Assembly: GCF_036226525.1 (NCBI RefSeq) | Contig: NZ_CP108487.1 | Coordinates: 6,386,001-6,450,000 of the forward strand | Direction: 5' to 3' | Length of the DNA: 64,000 nucleotides | From: Kribbella sp. NBC_01245 | GTDB lineage: Bacteria > Actinomycetota > Actinomycetes > Propionibacteriales > Kribbellaceae | Shown here: piece after piece, positions 52,978 through 61,418 of the stretch | Layout of the letters: every line of letters begins with the position of its first letter | How positions within the stretch are numbered: position 1 is the first letter of the stretch | Position numbers and translations under genes: made by a program | The notes under the pieces: model-generated | Database searches by the model: none | Told to the model about the DNA's origin: nothing | The model's input: only the letters and a program-made list of their open reading frames with translations

Positions 52978-53522
52978 CTCAACCTGCATCAGCCGAACGC
53001 CAGCGCACAGTACCCGGCCTGAATCTGGATATCGACGACGTCATCGACACCCCAGCCCAGGTCGCCGCGATCGCAGACGCTGCGTCCGACAGGGAGATGG
53101 CTGCGATCATCCACTGCACCGAAGCACTCGCTGCCTACGTCGCCGAACTCCACGCCCCGCACGGCTTCGACCAGTTTCTGACGCCAGCCGAATGTGCAGA
53201 GGTCACACAGTTCATCGCAGGACTGGGCAAGAACGCCGCTCGTGCTGATGAGTTCTTCGAGCCGCGGACCGGGCTGGAGCTTCGCCGTCGCAACCCGGCA
53301 GCCGGCTGGAACGCCACGACCGCGCGTGAGGCGGGCGTGCGAGGGACCGAGCTCCAGACACACGACGGCCTACCGGCCTACGCGCTCGAATGCATCGCGT
53401 TGCTGCAGGCACTGATTGCCTATCTGGACGATTTCCACGGCACCGACGGCTTTCAGGAAGTACTTACGCCGCAGGAACGATCGAAGGTAGGGGAGCTGAT
53501 CAGCCAGATTCTCAGCGACTGA
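52974..53522 (+). CDS. Internally duplicated small protein
   Basis: A 182-residue helical protein. Two parts resemble each other: AYVAELHAPHGFDQFLTPAE (~residues 54-73) and AYLDDFHGTDGFQEVLTPQE (~146-165), each preceded by A-L and followed by V...I. I infer a duplicated four-helix unit. It is coupled by ATGA overlap to the AAA ATPase. No family recognised; perhaps an adaptor of the ATPase. Confidence 0.6.
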   Translation: MTQPASAERQRTVPGLNLDIDDVIDTPAQVAAIADAASDREMAAIIHCTEALAAYVAELHAPHGFDQFLTPAECAEVTQFIAGLGKNAARADEFFEPRTGLELRRRNPAAGWNATTAREAGVRGTELQTHDGLPAYALECIALLQALIAYLDDFHGTDGFQEVLTPQERSKVGELISQILSD

Positions 53523-53670
53523 ACAGCCAGCCGAAGGGGAGCACAGCACAAACACCGCTTGTGCATTTGTGAACCGACTTCGCCGGTTTGTGGTGCGCTG
53601 GGCACGTTCAGTAACTACAGTTGCCCTGGCGCGGCCCACTGGGGAGACCGCACGTTTTCGGGAGGATGCT

Positions 53671-54294
53671 GTGGCTGGCACGCGGGCCGGGCTCGAAGGT
53701 CGGCAGCACACCCACTTGCTTTTACCGCATGCCGCCTTGGATGCCCCGCAGCGAGCCTTGTTTGAGAGCGCGTTGCGCCCAGCCGGCTGGACAATCGATC
53801 CCGACGACAGCTCCAGCATGTCCCTGCGCTGGAATCGGGGCCGCGCGGCCCTGCGGCTGCAGACACTCGGCTGGTTCCCCCTACTGGTGACGGTCGGCCC
53901 GATCGGGAAGGCGACCGCGGTCCACCGGGATGCCGCAGCCAGGCTGACGGCGGCTGTCCTGGCCGGGCGCGGCATGAATTTCACCGATCAGCAGCTGGTC
54001 GAGTACCTGCCGCAGGCACAAGCCCGCTGGCAGCGGGCGCTGATGGAGCGGCGGCGACTATCCACAGCGGAGCGACTGCTGCAGGCGCGCCGCTGCTCAT
54101 ACTGTGCCTCCTGGTCCGACACGTCCGCGACGCACTGCGCTGGATGCCGCCGGAGGTTCACCGTCGCGGACGACACGGAATGGGACACCACAGTCAGCCG
54201 AGCGACGGCAACCGTGGCTGAGGCCGAGGCGATCCTCGCCGACCTGGCGCGTGGTGTGGTGCTGGAGCGGCTGACCGGGGCGTCGCATGGCTGA
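53671..54294 (+). CDS. Protein with C-terminal zinc ribbon
   Basis: About 207 residues. I chose GTG 53671 because GGGAGG lies five bases upstream; GTG 53569 would add 34 residues. The N-terminal part resembles nothing I know (LLLPHAALDAPQRALFESAL). Near the C-terminus is a zinc ribbon, RRCSYCASWSDTSATHCAGC, that is, CxxC-x(10)-CxxC. The stop overlaps the start of the next gene by eight bases, so the genes are coupled. Confidence 0.6.
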   Translation: MAGTRAGLEGRQHTHLLLPHAALDAPQRALFESALRPAGWTIDPDDSSSMSLRWNRGRAALRLQTLGWFPLLVTVGPIGKATAVHRDAAARLTAAVLAGRGMNFTDQQLVEYLPQAQARWQRALMERRRLSTAERLLQARRCSYCASWSDTSATHCAGCRRRFTVADDTEWDTTVSRATATVAEAEAILADLARGVVLERLTGASHG

Positions 54295-56110
54295 ACCGAT
54301 CGTTGCGACCCATGAAGCCGAGCAGTGGGGCTGGGAGTACCGCGGGCAAGAGGTCGTGGTCGTCGAGCAGGAAGACCCACCAGTTCCCGCCGTGCCGCCC
54401 CCGTCGACGCTCGCGACGTTGGAGACCAAGCGTGCTTCTGCAGCCCGGGTGAGCCCCGTCCTGACCTGGGCGACGACGGGGGTTGTTGCCGCAACCGTTG
54501 TGGTCTACGTCGCAGTCGATCCGTTGCTGGCCCTGGTGCCTGCCGTGATGGCAGTGGGTCTCGGTTGGTTGCGGTGGGGCCGTCCGGAGATGCTGCGCCG
54601 GGCTGCGGTCAAGGAGCATCAGCGGTGGCTGGCCGACTGTGTCACCACGATGGCCGGATTCGAGCGCGACGTACAGGTTTGGCAGCAGGAGCTGAGTCAG
54701 CGGGAGCAGACGAAGGCGCTGCAGGTCAGTGCAGTGCGTCCGTGGGTGCCGGTAGGCCCGGTAACCAAGGAGCGCGTCGACCTGTACGGCGGGACTGCGG
54801 CCGGCTGGCGTGCTGCGCTGCTCGCGATGGGCAGCTCGCTGATGAGTGCGGGCGGGCGCCTGGTGGTGCTCGACCTCACCCAGGATGCCGTCGTTGAGCC
54901 GCTGCGCCGCATGGCCGGCGAATACGGCGCACCGATCCGGTCGGCCGTCGTACCGAACGAAACGAAGGCTCTGAATCCGCTGACTGGTCTGAACCCGGAC
55001 GAGATCGGTGTGGTGATCGCTGAAGGGCTGCGCGGGGCAGAGCCCGAGCAGAACGAGTCGCGCGGTGTCGACGCTAGCTTGGTCCAGCAGATTGTTGAGT
55101 GCTTGACCGACGGCCCGGTTACGTTCACGAGGCTGCATTTGGCGTTTCAGGTGTTGCTGCGGCAGCTGACTCCGGATCAGCGGGGTGAGCTGACGCGTCC
55201 TGAGTACATGAAGCTGGCTGATCTGCTGAGCGAGTCTGCCCGGCGTACGGCGGAGGCACGATTGTTCAAGCTGGCTGCTGGCGTGCGGCGGATGGCTGCC
55301 GTGACCGGAGACGAGCCGATGGACGGGTGGGACGGCGACGAGGTTTCGTTGCGGGTATTCGAGCTGTCGCCCCGTGAGTCGGAGCTGTCTGCTTCGTTGC
55401 TGCGGCACCTGATGTTCCAGATCACGATGGTCCGAATCCAGCGCGGTCAGCTGTCGGGGCTTGGGGAACGCATCGTCGTGATCGCTGGAGCGGATGCTGT
55501 GGCGAGGCCGGAACTCGAGCGGTTCGACAGCATCTGCCGGCGCAACGGGCTCCGGCTCGTGCTGCTGTTCGCGCATCTGCGCGACAGTGCCGTGGAGCTC
55601 CTGGGCGGTGGGGACGCGGTGCTGTTCATGCGCCTCGGGAACGCCAAGGAAGCCGAGCAGGCTGCGACCTTCATCGGACGGCAGCACCGACTGGTGGCGA
55701 GCCAGTTCACCTACTCGCACGGGACGAACACGTCCACCTCGACGTCCGACAGCACCACGCGGGGCAACAGTGCCTCGACGAGCGATTCGGTCGGCGTACA
55801 GACATCGGACAGTCGGCAGACGACCTTTGGATTGCTGTTCAGCCGGCGGCACCGGTCTGGTTCCAAGACGTCTGGTGAGCAGTATTCGACGTCGACCACC
55901 GGTGGAACGTCGTGGTCGGAGGCGATCTCTAGCTCGGAGTCGAGCGGCTCTACGGAGAGTACGTCGGTCGGGTATCAGCGCACGTATGAGTACTCGATGG
56001 AGCCGACAGTGCTGCAGGGCTTGTCACCGACTGCCTTCGTGATGGTGGACCCGCTCGATCCGGCGAGTCCGCGGCTCGGCGACTGCGATCCGCGGCTGGG
56101 GGATTCATGA
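54287..56110 (+). CDS. TraG/FtsK-like membrane protein with a broken P-loop and Ser/Thr-rich tail
   Basis: A 607-residue protein. Two hydrophobic segments occur at ~65-100 (VLTWATTGVVAATVVVYVAV and a second). A RecA-like core follows: YGGTAAGWRAALLAMGSSLM at the P-loop position (~165-185), LVVLDLTQDAVVEPL and GERIVVIAGADA (~395). In active coupling ATPases the loop reads GGTxxGKS; here Gly-Trp-Arg replaces Gly-Lys-Ser, and an acidic Walker B is missing. A Ser/Thr-rich segment (~480-560) ends the protein. ATGA overlap joins it to the intact HerA-like ATPase. I infer a membrane-bound pseudo-ATPase partner of that enzyme. Confidence 0.65.
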   Translation: MAEPIVATHEAEQWGWEYRGQEVVVVEQEDPPVPAVPPPSTLATLETKRASAARVSPVLTWATTGVVAATVVVYVAVDPLLALVPAVMAVGLGWLRWGRPEMLRRAAVKEHQRWLADCVTTMAGFERDVQVWQQELSQREQTKALQVSAVRPWVPVGPVTKERVDLYGGTAAGWRAALLAMGSSLMSAGGRLVVLDLTQDAVVEPLRRMAGEYGAPIRSAVVPNETKALNPLTGLNPDEIGVVIAEGLRGAEPEQNESRGVDASLVQQIVECLTDGPVTFTRLHLAFQVLLRQLTPDQRGELTRPEYMKLADLLSESARRTAEARLFKLAAGVRRMAAVTGDEPMDGWDGDEVSLRVFELSPRESELSASLLRHLMFQITMVRIQRGQLSGLGERIVVIAGADAVARPELERFDSICRRNGLRLVLLFAHLRDSAVELLGGGDAVLFMRLGNAKEAEQAATFIGRQHRLVASQFTYSHGTNTSTSTSDSTTRGNSASTSDSVGVQTSDSRQTTFGLLFSRRHRSGSKTSGEQYSTSTTGGTSWSEAISSSESSGSTESTSVGYQRTYEYSMEPTVLQGLSPTAFVMVDPLDPASPRLGDCDPRLGDS

Positions 56111-58830
56111 TCTCGAACAGCGCGATTCCGCAGTGGCGCATCACCGAGGTGCCGTTGGCCGGCGGGCCGGACACGGGTGCGGCGCAACGCCTCGCCGCAC
56201 TTCGGCGCGGGCTGTTGCCGACGCTGAGGATGCTCGCATCGGCTGGGCGGCCGTTCAGTTTCTGCTGGACTCGCGCGGTGGCCGGCGGGCCGATCGAGGT
56301 CCGGGTGGGGATCGAGCCTGTGGACGGTTCAGTGTCCTATCCGGTCGGCGCACGAGCTGCCGATGCGGACTCGGTGAACTTTCCCTACTGGGTAGAGGTG
56401 AACGGCGCGCACGACGTACTCACCGCGCTGCCCGAGGCCGAGGTCGAACCAGCCGGAACGCTGGAGGACCTGGCCGAGGTTTTGCCGGCCTTCGCCTGGC
56501 TGATCACGGCTGCTCCCGTCGGAACAGGGGAGCGCTCCGAACTGCTCGACGACCTTCATCTGCAGATGACGATGGGGCTGGACCGCGAGAAGGTCTCAGG
56601 AAGGGACGCGCTCGAGCTGGAGCGCAACCGCGCCCGCTACCGCGACTTCTCCGCCGCACAAGGCGGCCTGTGGTCCGTGCAGATCCTCGCAGGAGGGGCC
56701 GATGAAGCCAGCGCGAGACTTGTCGCGCAGACCTTCGCCGGGGTGGCCGACCTGCACGCCACCCCCTACGCCTTGACTCCACAGCGTGCGATTCGCACTG
56801 AAGCGGCCGTGGTCGAGGCGAGTGCACCCGAGCCGACGGGCTTCAAGGCGACGGGCGAGCTGCTTGCTGCGATCGGGCGACCGCCGGTGCGTGAGATCGC
56901 CGGTGTTCGTGTGGTCGAACAGGTGCGGTTCGACCTGACGCCTGAGACACCGGCGAACGGGATCCCGCTCGGCGATGTCATTGATGCGGCTGGACGGGCG
57001 GTCGGGGCCATGACGGTTTCGCAGGACACGCTGAACCGGCACGCATTCGTCGCCGGCGCTACGGGGTCCGGCAAGTCGCAAACGATCCGGCATCTGCTCG
57101 AAGGGCTCACTGCCGCATCCATACCGTGGCTGGTGATCGAGCCCGCGAAGGCCGAGTACGCGGCGATGGCCGGCCGCTTGGGCTCGGACTCGAGCGTTGC
57201 GGTCATTCGGCTCGGCGACCCGGACGCCGTACCGCTGAGCCTGAACCCGCTCGAACCGGAGGCCGGCTTTCCGCTGCAGACACACCTGGATCTCGTGCGT
57301 GCGCTGTTCCTGGCCGCGTTCGAGGCGCACGAGCCGTTCCCTCAGGTGCTCAGCCAGGCGCTGAACCGGTGCTACACGGCTTACGGCTGGGATCTCGCGC
57401 TGAGCCGGGGCGGGACCGAATATCCGTCGCTGGCCGACCTGCAGACGACAGCACGTGCGGTGGTCGACGACATCGGATACGGCGCTGAGCTCGCGGCGGA
57501 CGTCCGTGGTTTCGTCGATGTCCGCCTGACGTCATTGCTCCTCGGGACACCTGGCCGATTTCTCGGCGGGGGATACCCGCTCGACGTCGCTGACCTGCTC
57601 AGTCGCAACGTCGTCCTCGAACTCGAAGATGTCGGCGACGACCAGGACAAAGCGTTCTGCATGGGCGTCGTACTGATCCGGCTGATCGAACACCTTCGCA
57701 TGCGGCGTGGACCGTCTTCCAGCCTGCGCCACGTGACCGTCGTCGAAGAAGCCCATCGCTTGCTCAAGGCAAGTACTGACGGCACCACTAGTCACGCAGT
57801 GGAGATGTTTGCCGGCTTGCTCGCCGAGATCCGGGCGTACGGCGAAGGCATCGTCGTTGCGGAACAGATCCCCAGCAAGGTCATCCCCGACGTCGTCAAG
57901 AACTCCGCCCTCAAGATCCTGCACCGGCTGCCCGCCGCCGACGACCGCGAAACCGTCGGCGCCACCATGAACCTCGACGAACCCCAATCCCGAGCCGTCG
58001 TCTCACTCCCACCCGGCCAGGCCGCCGTCTTCACTGACGGCATGGACAGGCCCGTCCGAGTTCGCATCCCGCACGGCGGACCACGCGAGCAACGAGCCGC
58101 TACACCACCGACAGTCAAGGCTGCCGATCGCCGGACCCGCTCGCGTGGAGGGGGCAACAGTGATCGACTTTCCACAGTTCGCGAGATCGCGGATGTTGCC
58201 CAGCTTCTTGAGCAGAACCCGCGATTCGTGGTGTGGGTCGAGCTGCTGACGGTAGCTCACTTGGCCGCCGCGCCTAGACCGATACCCGTATCCCCGTGGG
58301 TGTTCGACGACGTCTCGCCAGAGGTGGTCGAGCACGCGATCGGCGAGTCAGTCGGCTCGGCCGTGGCCGGACGCTTGGAGGCGATCGAAGGCCACGTCGT
58401 ATCGGCCAGGCTGACCGATCATCTAACCGAGGTCGTACGTGGTGTCGTGAGGGAGCAAGAGCTCAGCTGTGCGGCTACAGAGATCGAGTGGCAGGCCGGA
58501 GCGTTCCGGTTCGCCGATGTTGCCGACGCCTTGCGAACCTATTCCGGGCCAGTCGACGCGCCGCATCCATTGACCGAAGAGTGGGGCAAGCGAGGGCTGA
58601 AGCTGTGGGGATCGACGATCGAGGAGCAGATTTGGAGCTTCATGAAGGTCGGCTCCGTCAGCGTGCCGTCGGAGCTGCTGCTCGGTAATGGCACTCTGCT
58701 TCGTGCAGCCGCCAGTCTGTCCACCGCCACCGATTGGCACTCGCAACTGCTCGAGGCGACCCACGGACTGACCGTGCCCGGACACTGGCATCGCTATATC
58801 TTCCGGACGCTGGAAAGCGCGGGCGAGTAG
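56107..58830 (+). CDS. HerA/VirB4-like ATPase (DUF87 family)
   Basis: A 907-residue protein with an N-terminal region of ~300 residues, then an intact motor: Walker A VAGATGSGKSQTI (~317), IEPAKAEYAAM, Walker B VVEEAHRLLK (E547-E548-A-H) and VAEQIPSKVIPDVVKNSALK, where an Arg-finger region is expected. A C-terminal helical domain of ~200 residues ends in TVPGHWHRYIFRTLESAGE. HerA/VirB4-type hexamers drive DNA or protein translocation. The partner upstream has lost its P-loop. The gene is followed after four bases by toxin 1, and a fossil of this same C-terminus lies before toxin 2 (61355-61414). Confidence 0.85.
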   Translation: MISNSAIPQWRITEVPLAGGPDTGAAQRLAALRRGLLPTLRMLASAGRPFSFCWTRAVAGGPIEVRVGIEPVDGSVSYPVGARAADADSVNFPYWVEVNGAHDVLTALPEAEVEPAGTLEDLAEVLPAFAWLITAAPVGTGERSELLDDLHLQMTMGLDREKVSGRDALELERNRARYRDFSAAQGGLWSVQILAGGADEASARLVAQTFAGVADLHATPYALTPQRAIRTEAAVVEASAPEPTGFKATGELLAAIGRPPVREIAGVRVVEQVRFDLTPETPANGIPLGDVIDAAGRAVGAMTVSQDTLNRHAFVAGATGSGKSQTIRHLLEGLTAASIPWLVIEPAKAEYAAMAGRLGSDSSVAVIRLGDPDAVPLSLNPLEPEAGFPLQTHLDLVRALFLAAFEAHEPFPQVLSQALNRCYTAYGWDLALSRGGTEYPSLADLQTTARAVVDDIGYGAELAADVRGFVDVRLTSLLLGTPGRFLGGGYPLDVADLLSRNVVLELEDVGDDQDKAFCMGVVLIRLIEHLRMRRGPSSSLRHVTVVEEAHRLLKASTDGTTSHAVEMFAGLLAEIRAYGEGIVVAEQIPSKVIPDVVKNSALKILHRLPAADDRETVGATMNLDEPQSRAVVSLPPGQAAVFTDGMDRPVRVRIPHGGPREQRAATPPTVKAADRRTRSRGGGNSDRLSTVREIADVAQLLEQNPRFVVWVELLTVAHLAAAPRPIPVSPWVFDDVSPEVVEHAIGESVGSAVAGRLEAIEGHVVSARLTDHLTEVVRGVVREQELSCAATEIEWQAGAFRFADVADALRTYSGPVDAPHPLTEEWGKRGLKLWGSTIEEQIWSFMKVGSVSVPSELLLGNGTLLRAAASLSTATDWHSQLLEATHGLTVPGHWHRYIFRTLESAGE

Positions 58831-58834
58831 CGAC

Positions 58835-60385
58835 ATGGACCGACCACGCAGACCCGAACCCAATGAACCGGACCGTCCTTCCGACTCAGCTCCCACCCCT
58901 GACGCTCCGGTAGAGCGGACAGGCCCGGACCCTGCCGGCAACCGGCCGGATCCGGAATCCCGCGTGCAGCAGGGTGCCGCCGATTCGGCCGAGCGAACCG
59001 TCGAGGGGCGACCCGCAGCCTCGACCGGGCCGGACAAAAACTCGCCTGATTCGCGGCTGGACGAGGTTCAGAAAGACCGGCCGGATCGACCGTCGAATCG
59101 GCCCGCAGGTGACGCCGCAGACGTCGTGGACCAGCGAAACCGCCGCGACGCAGCAACGACCGAAAACCCACAGACGTCCTGCGAGGCCACATCGGCCGCG
59201 CATGATGCCTCTGACCGGTTGCCCGCGAAAATGCACGAAAAGATGCTTCAAAGCCCGGTCTTTACGCGCCTCGGCTGGGGATCCGGCGGCGATGCTCACT
59301 CCCGAAAAGAAGGCGATGTCCGTGCTCGAGACCCGAGGGAACAGGCAGTAGGTCCTGAGGGGCGACAGGACGGCGGCGAACCGGAGATCGCTGATGTGCC
59401 CGAGCCAGCGACGCGGAACGGCGAGCCTGCGGGTCTCGATTCCGACAGCCTCGACGGACCCCCTTCTCCCGAGAAGCAAGCCGAAGGCGACTCCGCGAGC
59501 AGCAGTGAGGAGACCGCGGGCGCCGGTCCGGAGACGCCGGTCGTAGCCGACGCTCCGAACCAAGCAGACGAGATCGCGGCTACGCCCGAGGACAGGACCC
59601 TGGACTCCGAAGCCAGAGACGACCCGAAGAGCACAGAACCACGCTCCGACAGTGAGCTGGCCGACCAACGCAGCGTCGACGAAGTGGACGCGGTTGCAAC
59701 AGTTGGTGCCGATGAAGAGCAGCGACATCGGCTCGATGCTGCAGTTGACACCCAGTCGACGGTGCAGGATGCCGCGATGCCAGAAGGCGAGTCGCTCACG
59801 ACGCTCCCCGATGGCAAAACTGTCGCAGAAGGCCGGAAGGAGTCAGAGACTTCGCTGCTGGCGTCGAACGCCGATGCCTCGGGCAGTGTTCAGACTGGTT
59901 TGGAGGAGCGCCAGTGGACGGATCCCGAGAAGCGTCGCAGCTGGGTCGAAGAACGGCTGGCTGATCCGGAACACACGAAACCGGTCACGTCGGATAAACC
60001 GTGGGCGCAATACCAAAGGGCGCGCGTTGGAGATGTCGAGGTAGAACTACAGACGGCGGAGCCTGGCAGCACGATCTGGGCAGACGGCCTGGAGATCGAC
60101 CCTGACACGGTGGTCGTGGTGGAGGTGAAGTATGTGACGCGTCCCGATCGCAGCCTGTATGAGGGCACAGTGCCGCCGCGCATGCTCGAGGTCATGCTGC
60201 GCCCGTTCGATCGCGAGATGTACCGCTATGCAAGTGTCGTGCAACACAATGCCAATCCCGTTGAGAGGATCAGACTCGTGACGAGTACGGACGCCGCAGC
60301 GCGCTTCCTGGGAGAGCGAGCACGAAGGATCCTCGGCGAGGACATCGACCTGGATATCCAGGTCTGGTCGGAGGAAGAGCACTAA
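58835..60385 (+). CDS. Polymorphic toxin, restriction-endonuclease-fold C-terminus (Tox-REase-7-like)
   Basis: A 516-residue protein. Residues 1-350 are disordered and acidic/Pro-rich, except for the motif MHEKMLQSPVFTRLGWGSG (~133) that is shared with toxin 2. From ~360, a globular domain has IWADGLEIDPDTVVVVEVKY (the D...E-V-K core near 429), then DREMYRYASVVQHN and IRLVTSTDAAARFL. This follows Tox-REase-7: ADG, VEVKYV, a Q/E-x-x-RY helix and a TN/TS strand. It should be a DNase. No signal peptide, WXG100 or LXG module is present. The stop and the next start overlap as TAATG. Confidence 0.8.
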   Translation: MDRPRRPEPNEPDRPSDSAPTPDAPVERTGPDPAGNRPDPESRVQQGAADSAERTVEGRPAASTGPDKNSPDSRLDEVQKDRPDRPSNRPAGDAADVVDQRNRRDAATTENPQTSCEATSAAHDASDRLPAKMHEKMLQSPVFTRLGWGSGGDAHSRKEGDVRARDPREQAVGPEGRQDGGEPEIADVPEPATRNGEPAGLDSDSLDGPPSPEKQAEGDSASSSEETAGAGPETPVVADAPNQADEIAATPEDRTLDSEARDDPKSTEPRSDSELADQRSVDEVDAVATVGADEEQRHRLDAAVDTQSTVQDAAMPEGESLTTLPDGKTVAEGRKESETSLLASNADASGSVQTGLEERQWTDPEKRRSWVEERLADPEHTKPVTSDKPWAQYQRARVGDVEVELQTAEPGSTIWADGLEIDPDTVVVVEVKYVTRPDRSLYEGTVPPRMLEVMLRPFDREMYRYASVVQHNANPVERIRLVTSTDAAARFLGERARRILGEDIDLDIQVWSEEEH

Positions 60386-60789
60386 TGCCGAACATCATCA
60401 TCCTGTCGCCCGACGCGGACGGGTTCGATCTGGCCAAGGAGCATTTCGAGACGGCGGTCGTCGACGGCTTCGGGGCACAGGTGACTTCCCTCGTACCAGA
60501 GGTGCCTGACGAATCGCCTGTCGACATCGCGGCACGGATCGATCGGCCGGGCGAGCCGGCGTTCCAGATCTTCCACTTCCGCGCCCGCGACGGCATCTAC
60601 ACCGATGGCACAGATGAACAGGCGATCGAGGTCATGCTGTGGGCTCGGTCCATTCTTCCTGAGGAGCCGGGTGGGCGCATTTGGGCTGTCGACGAGGCCT
60701 ACAACGGACACGTAGAGCTCCGTTCAGGGATGACCAAGGAAGACATTGAGGCAGGCTGGGTCGATCACGCGGATAATCCACCTGAGTAG
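60385..60789 (+). CDS. Probable immunity protein of toxin 1
   Basis: A 134-residue acidic protein coupled to the toxin by TAATG; the toxin gene ends with GGAAGAG as ribosome site. Alpha/beta pattern: NIIILSPDADGFDLAKEHFE, IFHFRARDGIYTD. Its position directly after the toxin domain and its small acidic nature fit a cognate immunity protein, but I do not recognise the family. A copy of its 3' end survives at 61265-61339. Confidence 0.6.
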   Translation: MPNIIILSPDADGFDLAKEHFETAVVDGFGAQVTSLVPEVPDESPVDIAARIDRPGEPAFQIFHFRARDGIYTDGTDEQAIEVMLWARSILPEEPGGRIWAVDEAYNGHVELRSGMTKEDIEAGWVDHADNPPE

Positions 60790-60820
60790 CTGCAGACTCA
60801 CGAGCCAGCGCAGCGAAAGG

Positions 60821-61243
60821 ATGACCCCAGTGCTTGAGCAGAGCAGCGAGCAACTCACCGAGATTGGTGCAGCCATGCTCCGCGCCGCTCCCCCCGGTTG
60901 GCGACTCCTCCGACTCTCTGCGACCGGCGCGGCAGGCATGATCGGCACAGACCTCGAGATCGACATGGGAGACGGTTCCACGGACGTCTCAAACACGATC
61001 GAGCGCGCCGGACGTATCGCCTGCGACCTGCTCCGAGCAGAGATGTATCAACCAGGCAAAGGCACCTGGTACAACGCCAGTTTCATAGTCGACCCGGACA
61101 GTCGAATCGAAGCCGAGTTCGACTACGATCGCCGGCCCTTCGGGGAACAAGCCACCGATGACCTCTTACGAGAAGATCAGGAGGTTTACCCGCGTGACAA
61201 CGAACTGTTGCCCGATTGGCACCCCACAAAGGCGCTCGACTGA
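60821..61243 (+). CDS. YezG-like (DUF600) immunity protein, orphan
   Basis: About 140 residues. The C-terminal half reads GTWYNASFIVDPDSRIEAEF, DYDRRP and then DQEVYPRDNELLPDW, which matches the YezG/DUF600 immunity family. These proteins neutralise YeeF-type DNase toxins. No matching toxin domain is next to it, so it is an orphan immunity gene. The start may be GTG 60830, because GAAAGGATG lies at a better distance from it. Either lost its toxin or protects against toxins of neighbours. Confidence 0.65.
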   Translation: MTPVLEQSSEQLTEIGAAMLRAAPPGWRLLRLSATGAAGMIGTDLEIDMGDGSTDVSNTIERAGRIACDLLRAEMYQPGKGTWYNASFIVDPDSRIEAEFDYDRRPFGEQATDDLLREDQEVYPRDNELLPDWHPTKALD

Positions 61244-61264
61244 CTACAACGGATACCTAGCGCT

Positions 61265-61339
61265 GAGCTCAGAGATGTCCAAGTACGACGTTCAGGCGGG
61301 CTGGGGCGGATCACGCGGTCGAGTAGCTGCAGACTCACG
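61265..61339 (+). pseudogene. 3' fossil of an immunity-gene paralogue
   Basis: This stretch is similar to 60715-60802, the 3' end of the immunity gene at 60385-60789. The last 19 bases, GAGTAGCTGCAGACTCACG (61321-61339), are identical to 60784-60802. Translation of the preserved frame gives LSSEMSKYDVQAGW against LRSGMTKEDIEAGW. It has no start and is a remnant. Confidence 0.7.
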
Positions 61340-61354
61340 GGAACGCACATGATG

Positions 61355-61414
61355 ACTGTGCCTGGAGAGTGGCATCGATATGTCTTCCGGACGCTGAATA
61401 GCGCGGGGGAGTAG
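61355..61414 (+). pseudogene. 3' fossil of the HerA-like ATPase gene
   Basis: These 60 bases match 58771-58830 at about 51 positions. They encode TVPGEWHRYVFRTLNSAGE and stop, against TVPGHWHRYIFRTLESAGE in the complete ATPase. As in the complete copy, the toxin ATG follows four bases after TAG. Differences are mostly synonymous or conservative, so the fossil came from another ATPase allele that was once functional. Confidence 0.85.
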
Positions 61415-61418
61415 CGCC

